Shown here piece after piece: positions 56,285 through 64,000 of a stretch of 64,000 nt of DNA. The translations under genes were made by a program, and so were the position numbers. The notes under the pieces were generated by a model. That model was not told the DNA's origin. It did not search any database and saw nothing but the letters and a program-made list of their open reading frames with translations. Origin of the DNA: Cyanobium sp. Aljojuca 7A6 (GTDB lineage Bacteria > Cyanobacteriota > Cyanobacteriia > PCC-6307 > Cyanobiaceae); the NCBI RefSeq assembly GCF_024346455.1, contig NZ_JAGQCY010000002.1, positions 1-64,000 on the forward strand, read 5' to 3'. Each line of letters opens with the position of its first letter. Positions within the stretch are counted from its first letter, which is position 1.

Positions 56285-56950
56285 TCACAAAGTCGGTGAC
56301 GGCGGCTGGTCCTGCTCCAGCCGCCGCTGCACCTCCTTGAGGTCCTGCCAGGTGAGCCATTTGGGCGAACCCTGCTCCCGTGAGGGATTGCGAAGCAGAT
56401 AGGAGGGGTGGAACACCGGCATCACCCAGCGGCCCTGCCAGGGATGCCATTGGCCGCGGAGCTTGGAGATGCCCCCCTTGATGCCGAGCACCCCTTCCAG
56501 GGCCGTGGCACCGGTGAGCAGCACCACGGCAGGATCCACCTCGGCGATCTGAAGGGCGAGCCAGGGGGCACAGGCCGCCATCTCCTGGGCCGTCGGTTTG
56601 CGGTTGTCGGGGGGGCGGCACTTCACGACGTTGCAGACATAGGCGTCGTGCTCGCTGTCCAGTCCCACGCTGGCCAGCATCTGGTCGAGCAGCTGGCCAG
56701 CCCGTCCCACGAACGGCCGGCCGCTGGCATCCTCCTGGGCCCCGGGTCCTTCGCCGATCACCATCAGCCGAGCCGACGGATCGCCCCGGCTGATCACCAC
56801 CTGCTGGCGCCCCGCGGCCAGGTCGCAGCGGCGGCATGTCTGGCAGCTGCCCTGCAATCCTTCTAGGCCGGGCCTGTCGCCGGCGGCGAGAGCCTCACCG
56901 AGAAGTGACGGTTGCAGGGGATCGCCAGCCATCACGCCATTCTTGGCCAT
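56285..56950 (-). CDS. Uracil-DNA glycosylase, Fe-S (family 4) type, copy B
   Basis: This paralogue of copy A has 221 residues from ATG 56950, or 215 from ATG 56932. It shares the motifs CQTCRRCDLA, VIGEGPGAQEDASGRPFVGRAG, VVKCRPPDNRKPTAQEMAAC and VFHPSYLLRNPS. Its composition matches the genomic background, so this is probably the resident gene. It is divergent from aminotransferase B, and the order ispG-udg-aminotransferase is the same as in copy A. Confidence 0.87.
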   Translation of the reverse strand: MAKNGVMAGDPLQPSLLGEALAAGDRPGLEGLQGSCQTCRRCDLAAGRQQVVISRGDPSARLMVIGEGPGAQEDASGRPFVGRAGQLLDQMLASVGLDSEHDAYVCNVVKCRPPDNRKPTAQEMAACAPWLALQIAEVDPAVVLLTGATALEGVLGIKGGISKLRGQWHPWQGRWVMPVFHPSYLLRNPSREQGSPKWLTWQDLKEVQRRLEQDQPPSPTL

Positions 56951-57016
56951 GGCCGCGGGGCGTAGGGCAAGATGGCCGGATTGCCGAATCGCGCCCTCCA
57001 GACGCCGCTCACCGCC

Positions 57017-58195
57017 ATGCCGGCCCCGTTGTCGCTCTCCGCCCGGGCGCAGGCGTTGCAGCCATCGCTCACCCTCGCCATCACCGCCAAGGCCCGTGAG
57101 TTGCGCACAGGCGGCAAGGACATCTGCAGCCTCAGCGCCGGTGAGCCCGATTTCGACACCCCCGCCTTCATCCGCCGGGCGGCGGCCGAGGCCCTTGAGG
57201 CCGGCCACACCCGCTACGGACCGGTGGCCGGCGAACCCCAGCTGCGCCAGGCGATCGCCGCCAAGCTGAGCCAGGAGAACGGGGTTCCCACCCGGGCCGA
57301 CCAGGTGCTGGTGACCAACGGCGGCAAGCAGGCCCTCTACAACCTGTTCCAGGTTCTGCTCGATCCCGGCGACGAGGTGCTGCTGCCAGCGCCCTACTGG
57401 CTGAGCTACCCGGAAATGGCCCAGCTGGCCGGAGCCAGCGTTCGCTGCCTGACGAGCGACGCCAGCGGCGGCTTCCGCTTCAGCCCCGAGCAACTGGAGG
57501 CGGCGATCACACCCGCCAGCCGGCTGCTGGTGCTCAACAGCCCCTCCAATCCCACTGGCATGGTGCTCAGCCGCGCCGAACTGGAGGCGATCGCCGCCGT
57601 ACTGCGCCGCCACCCGGCCCTGGCGGTGGTCTGCGACGAGATTTACGAGATGCTGCTCTCCCCAGGGCACGTGCACCACAGCCTGGCGGCGGTGGCCCCC
57701 GACCTGGCCGGGCGGATCTTCATCGTCAATGGCTTCGCCAAGGGTTGGGCCATGACGGGCTGGCGCATCGGCTGGCTGGCGGGGGCCTCGAATGTGGTGG
57801 CTGCCGCCAGCGCCCTGCAGAGCCAGAGCACCAGCAACGTCTGCACCTTCGCCCAGTACGGCGCCCTGGCCGCCATCAGCGGTTCGCGGGACTGCGTCCA
57901 GGAGATGGCGGCCGAGTTCAGCCGACGGCGCACCCGGCTCAGCGACGGTCTGATGGCGATCCAGGGCCTGGAACTGCTGGCCCCGGAAGGAGCCTTTTAC
58001 GCCTTCCCGGATGTGAGCGCCTGGGGCCTCGATTCGATGACCCTCTGCGGCCGGCTGCTGGAGGAGGTGGGCCTGGCCGTGGTGCCCGGGGCCGCCTTCG
58101 GCGATGACCGCTGCATCCGCCTGTCCTGTGCGGCCTCCCCCGCCACGATCGATGACGGTCTGGATCGGCTGCGGCGCTTCGGCGCGAGCCTCTGA
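57017..58195 (+). CDS. Class I/II aminotransferase (aspartate aminotransferase-like), copy B
   Basis: The start at ATG 57017 gives 392 residues; an in-frame ATG at 56972 is less likely because it adds a non-conserved stretch. The motifs equal those of copy A: SLSAGEPDFDTPAFI, NSPSNPTG, DEIYEML, NGFAKGWAMTGWRIGW and DDRCIRLSCA. Codon use is GC-rich like the background, and two HIP1 octamers lie inside (57251-57258 and 57587-57594). Probably the resident gene. Confidence 0.91.
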   Translation: MPAPLSLSARAQALQPSLTLAITAKARELRTGGKDICSLSAGEPDFDTPAFIRRAAAEALEAGHTRYGPVAGEPQLRQAIAAKLSQENGVPTRADQVLVTNGGKQALYNLFQVLLDPGDEVLLPAPYWLSYPEMAQLAGASVRCLTSDASGGFRFSPEQLEAAITPASRLLVLNSPSNPTGMVLSRAELEAIAAVLRRHPALAVVCDEIYEMLLSPGHVHHSLAAVAPDLAGRIFIVNGFAKGWAMTGWRIGWLAGASNVVAAASALQSQSTSNVCTFAQYGALAAISGSRDCVQEMAAEFSRRRTRLSDGLMAIQGLELLAPEGAFYAFPDVSAWGLDSMTLCGRLLEEVGLAVVPGAAFGDDRCIRLSCAASPATIDDGLDRLRRFGASL

Positions 58196-58218
58196 GCGCC
58201 CCGCTGGATGTTCGCTCC

Positions 58219-58905
58219 ATGACGGGCCCATCGCTGCAGGTCCCCAGGAAGCTGGTGGTGCTGGGTGACAGCGGGGTGTACGGCTGGGGTGATCCGGAGC
58301 AGGGGGGCTGGTGCGAGCGCCTGCGCCGCCATTGGATGGATCTGCCCCAGGGGCCTGTCCTCTATGGCCTGGGGGTGCGCGGCGACGGACTGGAGCGGTT
58401 GGCCGCCCGGGCCGAGGCGGAAGTGAGCTGCCGGGGTGAGTTGCGCCGCCAGCGCCCCCAGGGGATCCTGCTGTCGATCGGCCTCAACGACACGGCCCGG
58501 GTGGGGCGAACCGACGGCCGCTTCCAGTTGGCGCCTGAAGCCTTCCTGTTCGGCCTGCAGCAGATGTTGCCCCGGTTGCAGGCCATCGCGCCGGTGTTCG
58601 TGCTGGGCCTCACGCCGGTGGACGAGGCCGTGATGCCCTTCGCCGAGATGCTCTGGTATGACCTGGCCAGCGTGCGGCTCTACGAAGGCCTGCTGGAGGA
58701 AGCCTGCATGGAGGCGGATGTGCCGTTCCTGCCCCTGCTCGATGGCCTGCTGGCCGACCCGCACTGGCTGCAATGGTTGTGCAGCGACGGCCTGCATCTC
58801 AATGGCGACGGCCACGGACAGCTCTACCGGCGGCTTCGCTCCTGGAGCCCCCTGCTGCACTGGGCCGAGCTGGATCCCCACAGCAGCGTGACAGCGGCGT
58901 TGTGA
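58219..58905 (+). CDS. SGNH/GDSL-family hydrolase
   Basis: This 228-residue protein has the family blocks in order: the nucleophile in LVVLGDSGVYGWGD, then GVRGDGLERL, the Asn block ILLSIGLNDTARVG, and the catalytic Asp/His near SDGLHLNGDGHGQLYRRL. SGNH enzymes are esterases, lipases or carbohydrate deacylases. No signal peptide is seen, so it acts in the cytoplasm. The substrate is unknown. It starts 23 bases after aminotransferase B and may be co-transcribed with it. Confidence 0.85.
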   Translation: MTGPSLQVPRKLVVLGDSGVYGWGDPEQGGWCERLRRHWMDLPQGPVLYGLGVRGDGLERLAARAEAEVSCRGELRRQRPQGILLSIGLNDTARVGRTDGRFQLAPEAFLFGLQQMLPRLQAIAPVFVLGLTPVDEAVMPFAEMLWYDLASVRLYEGLLEEACMEADVPFLPLLDGLLADPHWLQWLCSDGLHLNGDGHGQLYRRLRSWSPLLHWAELDPHSSVTAAL

Positions 58906-58930
58906 TCGCGGCGCACTGATCGCGGCGTAC
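58903..58930. repeat. Tandem 14-base repeat at the SGNH stop codon
   Basis: TGATCGCGGCGCAC is followed at once by TGATCGCGGCGTAC (13 of 14 identical). The first unit contains the stop codon. It looks like a small slippage duplication. Confidence 0.7.
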
Positions 58931-59058
58931 GGCTCGTTGCACCCTGCTGACCTTGATGGCATCACCCGATCGGAGGAAGGGAACTCCCCCCATCCGGTGA
59001 ACCTGCGCTGCCTGCCTGCGGCGACTCTGAAGAAACGGACCCCGTTGGAACCACTGCC

Positions 59059-60555
59059 ATGGATCGCCCTCCGCCACTCCCACCACTGGCCCCTGCGTTG
59101 CTGGAGAGCCGCCGGGCGCCGCAGCCGGATCTCTGCCCAGGCTGCCGCGAGATCCCCGAGGCGATCGTGGATCGCCGCACCCGCAACCGCCGCCGGCTGA
59201 AGGCCTTTGCAGCCGCCACCGATCCTCTCAGTCGGCTGCACTGGCGCAATCTTCTCGTGGAGGACAACCTGCCGCTGGTGTATGCCATCGCCGGACGCCA
59301 GGGCAGCGAAGGCGGCCTGACTTTCGAGGACCTGGCTCAGGTGGGCAGCCTCGGCCTGATCCGGGCGGTCGAGGCCTTTGACCCCGATCGCAACGTCAGC
59401 CTCAGTAGCTTCGCGGTGCCCTACGTGCAGTGGGCGATGCGGCGGGAGCGGCGGGATCGCCAGCCCATGGTGCGGCCGCCCCGACCCCTGTGGGATCTGC
59501 ACCAGCAGGTGCTCAGCCTCCAGGAGGCTCGCCGCCGCCAGGGGCTGGATCCATGGCCTACGGCCGCCCTCGCCGATCGGCTGGCCTGCGATCCGGAGAG
59601 GCTCGAGGAAGCCCTGCAGCTCCGCAGTGCCGGCCGGGTGCGCAGTCTGGATGCCCCCCTTGGCCAGGGTGAGGGCGAGGCCGACGCGGCCGGCTGCCTG
59701 CTGGACCTGTTGGCCTCCCCCGCGGCTCCCGGTGGGGAGGAGGAGTCATTGAGCACCAGCGAAGCCCGCGGCGCCGAGCAACAGTGGTTGCGCCAGCAGC
59801 TGGCGGATCTCGACCCCCGGGAACGGGAACTGCTGGTGGGCCGGATCGATGTGGGTTGCACCTGGGTGGAGCTGGGCCGGCAGCTTGGGATCCCTGCCCG
59901 CCAGGCCCAGCGCCGCTGCGATGCCGTTCTCGATCGCCTGCGGCGCGCCGCCCTCGCCTGGCGGGAGCAGGCCCCTCAGCCCGCCCCAGGCGCCAGCCAG
60001 TGCACCAGGCCCATGGCCAGCAGGGCCGCCAGCAGCGTCTGCAGCCCGTTGACCACCTCGTTGCTGAGCCAGCCCCAGCGTTGCTGCAGGCTGGCTCCCA
60101 CGACACTCTCCGCCAGGGTGGCCACCAGCCCGACGCCGCTGACCAGGAGCGCCAGGGGCCAGCCACGGATCAGGCCGAGGGCCAGCAGGGCCAGGGTCAT
60201 CAGGCTGCTGCCCACCAGGCTGGCGGTGGTGCCCTCCAGACTGATCGCCCCCTCCGTGCCGGGCGGCACCGGCCGCAGGCTGGTGATCAGCACGGTGTGG
60301 CGGCCCCAGCGCTTGCCGATCTCGCTGCCGAAGGTATCGCCGAGCTTGGCGGCGAAGCTGGCGGCGAAGCCGGCCAGCAGCAGGGGCACCGCGGCCGCTG
60401 GCGCCCGGCAGGCCAGCAGGGCCAGCACGGTTCCCACCAGGGCCGAGCCCCAGACGTTTTCGGGCCCGCGCCTGCCGTCGCGGGCCTCTGCCAGCCCCAG
60501 CTCCCGCTTGCGTCGGAAGCCCAGCTTGGTCACCAGGCTGCCCAGGGCCAGATAG
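59059..60555 (+). CDS. Sigma-70 family RNA polymerase sigma factor
   Basis: The sigma protein occupies roughly residues 1-305: region 2 (RLHWRNLLVEDNLPLVYAIA, LTFEDLAQVGSLGLIRAVEAFDP, VSLSSFAVPYVQWAMRRERRDR), a region 3-like segment (PTAALADRLACDPERLEEAL) and region 4 with a helix-turn-helix (WVELGRQLGIPARQAQRRCDAVLDRLRRA). It resembles group 3 (SigF/FliA-like) more than primary factors. The frame then stays open for nearly 580 more bases antisense to the DUF92 gene; that part is basic, low in complexity and unlikely to be a domain. The functional end is probably near 59975, and either a stop has been lost or the long tail is tolerated. Confidence 0.82.
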   Translation: MDRPPPLPPLAPALLESRRAPQPDLCPGCREIPEAIVDRRTRNRRRLKAFAAATDPLSRLHWRNLLVEDNLPLVYAIAGRQGSEGGLTFEDLAQVGSLGLIRAVEAFDPDRNVSLSSFAVPYVQWAMRRERRDRQPMVRPPRPLWDLHQQVLSLQEARRRQGLDPWPTAALADRLACDPERLEEALQLRSAGRVRSLDAPLGQGEGEADAAGCLLDLLASPAAPGGEEESLSTSEARGAEQQWLRQQLADLDPRERELLVGRIDVGCTWVELGRQLGIPARQAQRRCDAVLDRLRRAALAWREQAPQPAPGASQCTRPMASRAASSVCSPLTTSLLSQPQRCCRLAPTTLSARVATSPTPLTRSARGQPRIRPRASRARVIRLLPTRLAVVPSRLIAPSVPGGTGRRLVISTVWRPQRLPISLPKVSPSLAAKLAAKPASSRGTAAAGARQASRASTVPTRAEPQTFSGPRLPSRASASPSSRLRRKPSLVTRLPRAR

Positions 60556-60737
60556 GCCACCACCGCCAGCCAGCCACGCCAGCCGAGGCTTCCCCACAGC
60601 AGGGTGCCGAGCACCCCGGCGTGCACCCAGCCGGCCCGCGTCAGCAGGGGCAGGCGCTGGGCGACGGCGATCAGCAGGCCGTTGATCGCCAGGGCCGCCA
60701 GCCAGTGCAGAGGGTCCTGGGGGGGCAGCGACACCAT
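59976..60737 (-). CDS. DUF92 / VTE6-like integral membrane protein
   Basis: This 253-residue protein starts at ATG 60737 and has six or seven hydrophobic helices. Family landmarks are AGWVHAGVLGTLLWGSLGWRGW, ALVGTVLALLACRAP, FAASFAAKLGDTFGSEIGKRWGR and SLEGTTASLVGSSLMTL. The plant homologue VTE6 is a phytyl-phosphate kinase that recycles phytol from chlorophyll into tocopherol and phylloquinone precursors. The same role is plausible here, by homology only. The 3' half is overlapped antisense by the sigma-factor reading frame. Confidence 0.82.
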   Translation of the reverse strand: MVSLPPQDPLHWLAALAINGLLIAVAQRLPLLTRAGWVHAGVLGTLLWGSLGWRGWLAVVAYLALGSLVTKLGFRRKRELGLAEARDGRRGPENVWGSALVGTVLALLACRAPAAAVPLLLAGFAASFAAKLGDTFGSEIGKRWGRHTVLITSLRPVPPGTEGAISLEGTTASLVGSSLMTLALLALGLIRGWPLALLVSGVGLVATLAESVVGASLQQRWGWLSNEVVNGLQTLLAALLAMGLVHWLAPGAG

Positions 60738-60828
60738 GGCGGGGACCCGACTGTGTTGCACAGATCTAAGCGACTCGCTCCCAGGTGCCGACCTCGGCGG
60801 ATAATCGCTGCATCCGGTGGTGTCCCGA

Positions 60829-61206
60829 ATGGTCTTCAAACGACCCAAGTTCTTCCTCGATCTGGGTGGCGGCGAAGGCAACGACCCCCCTGTGGTGGTG
60901 GCACCTCCCAAGGCGGAGCCCGCTCCGGCGGAGACCACGGTCTCCCCACAGGCGGCTGAGGCTCAGCCCGGCGCGGCAGCGACGGCAGCAGCAGAAGCGT
61001 CCCTCCCCCCTGTTTCGGGTCTCACCACCGCTGAGGCGATCGCCGCCGAACTGGCCGCCGCCGAGGCGCTTCGGCCCGCTCCGACGTTGGCCACCTTCGC
61101 CCCCGACTGCGTCACAGCGGGGGGGGCCACGCCGATGAAGCGCCGCACCCCCGGCGCCAATCTGGGTGGCTTCAAGGAGATGGCGGCCGGCATGATGCGC
61201 TCCTGA
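60829..61206 (+). CDS. Small cyanobacterial conserved protein
   Basis: This 125-residue protein (ATG 60829; GTG 60817 adds four residues) has a short conserved start, VFKRPKFFLDLGGG, an Ala/Pro-rich disordered middle, and a compact C-terminal motif with TFAPDCVTAGGATPMKRRTPGANLGGF. The two conserved ends with a variable centre suggest a real protein that binds a partner. I do not know its function. Its last 35 bases overlap rsmE on the other strand. Confidence 0.6.
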   Translation: MVFKRPKFFLDLGGGEGNDPPVVVAPPKAEPAPAETTVSPQAAEAQPGAAATAAAEASLPPVSGLTTAEAIAAELAAAEALRPAPTLATFAPDCVTAGGATPMKRRTPGANLGGFKEMAAGMMRS

Positions 61207-61975
61207 GCGCGCGCCAGTCAGCCAGCAAGGCCAGGCCGCCTACCGCAGCGGTGGCCGTGCGCAGGATCGATCCCCCCAGGCTCACGGGCTGCCAGCCGGC
61301 CGCTTCGGCCCGCTCCTCTTCCTCGGGGCTCCAGCCCCCTTCCGGACCGATCGCGAGCCGGATGCCGGCGGTGAGATCGCGGTGGTTCGCCCCATCGGCC
61401 AGTTGCCGCAGCCGCTGACTGCAGAGCGGCAGGCCATCCCGGCGGGTCGTGGCCAGCAGGGAGATCCCAGGGGCCGGCCGCGCCAGCCAGGCCCCGGCTT
61501 CACAGGGGGATTCCAGCTGCGGCTGCCACAGCCGTTCGCACTGCTCGGTGGCCTCCCGCACGATCCCCCGCCAGCGGTCGAGGGGGCAGCGCTCACCGGG
61601 GGCGTTGCGCTGGGCCAGCAGGGGCTGGAGCTGGTCGGCGCCCAGTTCGGTGGCCATGCGCCAGACCAGATCCGCCTCCCGCTTGGGCACGGCCACGGCC
61701 AGCGCCAGGGGCGGAGTGATGGCCGCCTCCCGCAGCAGGGGCGCCTCCGGTGGCTGCTCCAGCCGCAGCCGCCGCTCCGGTTCGAGCACAGCCGTCCAGA
61801 GCTGGCCGACGCCGTCGACCAGCGCCAACCGATCGCCCGGGCGGTAGCGCAGCACCCGTTCCACGTAATGGCCTTCCTGGGGCTCCAGGGCCAGCGAAGG
61901 CAGCTCCTGCCGATCCCCCGCCAGGGCGGCGATTCGCTCCGGGGCGATCAGCAGCCGCCGCAACTCCCGCCCCAT
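61172..61975 (-). CDS. rsmE: 16S rRNA (uracil-1498-N3)-methyltransferase
   Basis: RsmE methylates U1498 in the decoding region of 16S rRNA using S-adenosylmethionine. The 267-residue protein has the N-terminal PUA-like domain (EGHYVERVLRYRPGDRLALVDG) and the SPOUT knot with IRLAIGPEGGWSPEEEERAEAAGW and SLGGSILRTATAA, which binds the cofactor. The start ATG shares one base with the stop of the DUF3531 gene, so the two are coupled. Confidence 0.92.
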   Translation of the reverse strand: MGRELRRLLIAPERIAALAGDRQELPSLALEPQEGHYVERVLRYRPGDRLALVDGVGQLWTAVLEPERRLRLEQPPEAPLLREAAITPPLALAVAVPKREADLVWRMATELGADQLQPLLAQRNAPGERCPLDRWRGIVREATEQCERLWQPQLESPCEAGAWLARPAPGISLLATTRRDGLPLCSQRLRQLADGANHRDLTAGIRLAIGPEGGWSPEEEERAEAAGWQPVSLGGSILRTATAAVGGLALLADWRALRSASCRPPSP

Positions 61976-62421
61976 CAGTCCCTGGAGAAGGGGCTGTCGG
62001 GTTCCTCCTCGATCGGCCAGTCCTCGTTCAGCCCGCCGATCACCAGCTCGGTGATCTCCAGCACGTCATTGTCGAGCTGTCGCAGGGCGTTGATCAGCAC
62101 ATCGAGAGCCAGGGCATCGCTGGTGCCCAGGTCGACCCAGCAGCGCGCCCAGTCGTCCTGGTATTCCATTGGCCCCATGTTGTGCATCAGGGCCGGCAGG
62201 CTTCGCTCGGCGGCCTCGGTGTCGTAAGGGAGCCAACCGAGATCCACACCCCCTTCATGGGTCTGCAGGTTCTCGGCGTTGAAGGCACCCAGCTTGCCCA
62301 GGAAGAACCAGCTGTCGAGGGCCGTTTCCACGTAGCCCCGCTCAGCGCCACCGGGCTGGTCGGCGAAGTGCAGCCAGATCCAGCAGTTGAACGGATCCAC
62401 CTCGCGAAATCGGACATCCAT
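61975..62421 (-). CDS. DUF3531 family protein
   Basis: This 148-residue protein starts at ATG 62421 with MDVRFREVDPFNCWIWLHF and has LDSWFFLGKLGAFNAENLQT, MEYQDDWARCWVDLGTSDALALDVLINAL and an acidic end. The pattern fits the DUF3531 family of cyanobacteria and plastids, function unknown. It is acidic, soluble and without a signal peptide. A longer frame upstream lies antisense to the ABC ATPase gene and is discarded. Confidence 0.78.
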   Translation of the reverse strand: MDVRFREVDPFNCWIWLHFADQPGGAERGYVETALDSWFFLGKLGAFNAENLQTHEGGVDLGWLPYDTEAAERSLPALMHNMGPMEYQDDWARCWVDLGTSDALALDVLINALRQLDNDVLEITELVIGGLNEDWPIEEEPDSPFSRD

Positions 62422-62500
62422 GGGGAAAGGGGCGAACGGCGCGCACGTCCCCCCATCCAACACGTTCCCCCGCCGCAGTGCCGGGCGGCATGCTGGTGCC

Positions 62501-63154
62501 ATGCTCGATGTCATCGGTCTGCGGTACCACCCCGCCACGGCGCCGGCTCCGGTGCTGGCGGACGTGTCGCTGCAGCTGACGGTGGGATCTCCGGCCCTGG
62601 TGGCCGGCCGCAGCGGTAGTGGCAAGACGACGTTGCTGGAGGTGATCTGCGGCCTGGCCGAAGCCGATGCCGGCCGCTTCCTCTGGCAGGGCGAGGTCCT
62701 CAGCAGCCGTCAGAGGCGCTGGCTGTGCGGACTGGTGTTCCAGTTCCCGGAACGCCATTTCCTTGGCCTGACGGTGGGTCAGGAATTGAAGCTGGGCCAG
62801 CGCCGCCTCACCGCCGAGAAGGCCGAGGCCGTCCTGGAGCAGGTGGGCCTCGGCAGCCTCTCCCTGCAGCAGGCGCCTGAGCGCCTCAGCGGCGGCCAGC
62901 AGCGCCGCCTGGCCCTGGCGGTCCAGCTGCTGCGTGAGGCCAGGGTGCTGTTGCTGGATGAACCCACCGCTGGCCTCGACTGGACCGTGCGGGAAGAGGT
63001 GCTCCAGTTACTGGGGGACCTCGCCAAGGAACGGGCCCTGCTGGTGGTCACCCACGAACCCGAACTGTTCCGGGGCGTCATCGACCGGGGTTGGCGTCTG
63101 GAGCAGGGAACCCTGAGGCCCCTGGAGGCGCTGCATTCCGGCTCCTTACGATGA
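62501..63154 (+). CDS. ABC transporter ATP-binding protein, ECF/CbiO type
   Basis: This 217-residue ATPase starts at ATG 62501. It has Walker [14 protein letters not shown], the Q-loop region [14 protein letters not shown], which is typical of energy-coupling-factor (CbiO/EcfA) ATPases, the signature [12 protein letters not shown], Walker [14 protein letters not shown] and the H-loop VVTHEP. ECF modules take up vitamins or metal ions; the membrane partners are not in view. hslO begins 26 bases downstream. Confidence 0.88.
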   Translation: MLDVIGLRYHPATAPAPVLADVSLQLTVGSPALVAGRSGSGKTTLLEVICGLAEADAGRFLWQGEVLSSRQRRWLCGLVFQFPERHFLGLTVGQELKLGQRRLTAEKAEAVLEQVGLGSLSLQQAPERLSGGQQRRLALAVQLLREARVLLLDEPTAGLDWTVREEVLQLLGDLAKERALLVVTHEPELFRGVIDRGWRLEQGTLRPLEALHSGSLR

Positions 63155-63179
63155 CGACCGGATCACAGGGAACGGCTTG

Positions 63180-64000
63180 ATGGGGGATCGCTTGCTGAGG
63201 GCCACCGGTGCCGGTGGCGGCATTCGCATGGTGGCGGTCACCACCACGTCCGCCAGCCGCCAGGCCAGCCAACGCCATGGCCTCTCCTTCCTCACAACGG
63301 CCCTGCTGGGCAGGGCCATGAGCGCGGGCCTGCTGCTGGCCAGCTCGATGAAGGTGGCCCATGGCCGGGTCAACCTGCGCATTCAGTCCGATGGTCCCCT
63401 GCGCGGCCTGATGGTGGATGCGGGCCGGGATGGCACCGTGCGCGGCTACGTGGGCCGGCCCGAGCTGGAGCTGGATCTGCTGAGGGATGCGGCCGGGGGC
63501 CACCAGTTCGACTTCCGCCGCGCCACCGGCACCGGTTACCTGCACGTGGTGCGGGACCGGGGCCAGGGGGAACCCTTCAGCAGCACCGTGGAGCTGGTGA
63601 GCGGTGGCATCGGTGAGGACGTGGCCTCCTATCTGCTCCACTCCGAGCAGACCCCTTCGGCCCTGTTCGTGGGCGAGACGATCGACAGCACCGGCGTCCG
63701 TTGCGCCGGGGGTGTGCTGGTGCAGGTGTTGCCGAAAGCGGCGCGGGAACCGGCCCTGGTGGCCCTGCTGGAGGAGCGCTGCCGGGAAATCACCGGCTTC
63801 AGCGAGCGGCTCGCCGCCAATGCCGACCAGCTCCATGCCCTGTTCGAGGACATTTTTCCGGACCTTGATCCCCAGCCTCTCGAGGCCGGTTCGATCCAGC
63901 AGTCCGTCCAGTTCCACTGCCCCTGCAGCCGCCACCGCAGCGTCAGCGCCCTCAAGCTGCTGGGCCGCGACGAACTCACCGACATGCTCCATCAGGACGG
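63180..64000 (+). CDS. hslO: Hsp33-type redox-regulated chaperone, partial (runs off right edge)
   Basis: The frame opens at ATG 63180 and continues past the window end. About 273 codons are seen of a family of roughly 290-300. The N-terminal domain begins [20 protein letters not shown], with [20 protein letters not shown]. The linker leads to [10 protein letters not shown], the first CxC pair of the zinc-binding redox switch; the second CxxC pair lies beyond the edge. Hsp33 is activated by oxidation and heat and holds unfolded proteins, which suits a phototroph. Confidence 0.93.
   Translation, partial: MGDRLLRATGAGGGIRMVAVTTTSASRQASQRHGLSFLTTALLGRAMSAGLLLASSMKVAHGRVNLRIQSDGPLRGLMVDAGRDGTVRGYVGRPELELDLLRDAAGGHQFDFRRATGTGYLHVVRDRGQGEPFSSTVELVSGGIGEDVASYLLHSEQTPSALFVGETIDSTGVRCAGGVLVQVLPKAAREPALVALLEERCREITGFSERLAANADQLHALFEDIFPDLDPQPLEAGSIQQSVQFHCPCSRHRSVSALKLLGRDELTDMLHQD

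Noticed and set aside
56285..58231. A 648-codon open frame on the minus strand covering udg B and continuing antisense through the aminotransferase
   Set aside because: Only the first part (56285-56950) matches a protein family; the rest is antisense to a clear aminotransferase gene and has no motif.

Overview
The window is chromosomal DNA of a picocyanobacterium of the Synechococcus/Cyanobium lineage. The evidence is photosynthesis and carbon-fixation genes (psb30, acsF, prk, class II fba, CbbY-like phosphatase, plant-type glycerate kinase), many cyanobacteria-restricted families (UPF0182, DUF565/Ycf20, DUF6464, DUF3531, HpsJ-like), a very high G+C background (one coding line, 20041-20100, counts 47/60) and scattered HIP1 octamers. 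Genes are packed with ATGA-type overlaps. I saw no rRNA, tRNA or CRISPR array, and no gene-free stretch longer than about 270 bases.

Layout. 0.2-9 kb: polysaccharide deacetylase, lpxD, leuB, a class I-type prk, a small protein, pilD, accD, a secreted protein, a Gfo/Idh oxidoreductase and fba, closed by a clear terminator at 9006-9028. 9-18.9 kb: UPF0182 (minus), thrC with a CysO/MoaD-like protein, a cupin protein, ftsH (minus), rpmF, and a minus-strand CbbY-Ycf20-glycerate kinase operon. 18.9-32.7 kb: a long plus-strand series (recJ, ClC channel, YkgJ protein, two half-size GDT1 transporters, an RNB-fold protein that seems to have lost its catalytic residues, ubiX, two small proteins, acsF, tldD, tldE, fmt), with psb30 lying antisense inside the ClC 3' end. 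32.8-46.7 kb: RhlE-type helicase, DUF6464, TerC, a tandem-repeat protein, an HpsJ-like protein divergent from a secreted protein with a cyanobacterial PEP-CTERM-like tail, gap1, a putative metallopeptidase, mfd, an unplaced VOC-like protein and a 55-residue acidic membrane protein.

46.7-58.2 kb is the unusual part. The block ctp-ispG-udg-aminotransferase occurs twice in direct orientation, and the second ctp is truncated next to a transposase remnant. The two ispG genes share a 551-base tract with no differences, 6,905 bases apart, inside otherwise diverged copies. In sampled positions the G+C bias between copies reverses across this tract: left of it copy A is the GC-rich one, right of it copy B is. 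I read this as a single homologous crossover inside ispG that inserted a foreign 6.9-kb circle, leaving two reciprocal ispG chimeras. The inserted segment carries an AT-rich, translationally coupled two-gene operon: a PstS-like periplasmic binding lipoprotein followed by a protein with the layout of a pentameric ligand-gated ion channel (Cys-loop receptor superfamily). This pair is the best candidate in the window for an undescribed sensing system.

58.2-64 kb returns to ordinary GC-rich DNA: an SGNH hydrolase, a sigma-70 family factor, a DUF92/VTE6-like membrane protein, a small conserved protein, rsmE, DUF3531, an ECF-type ABC ATPase and the start of hslO, which runs off the right edge.
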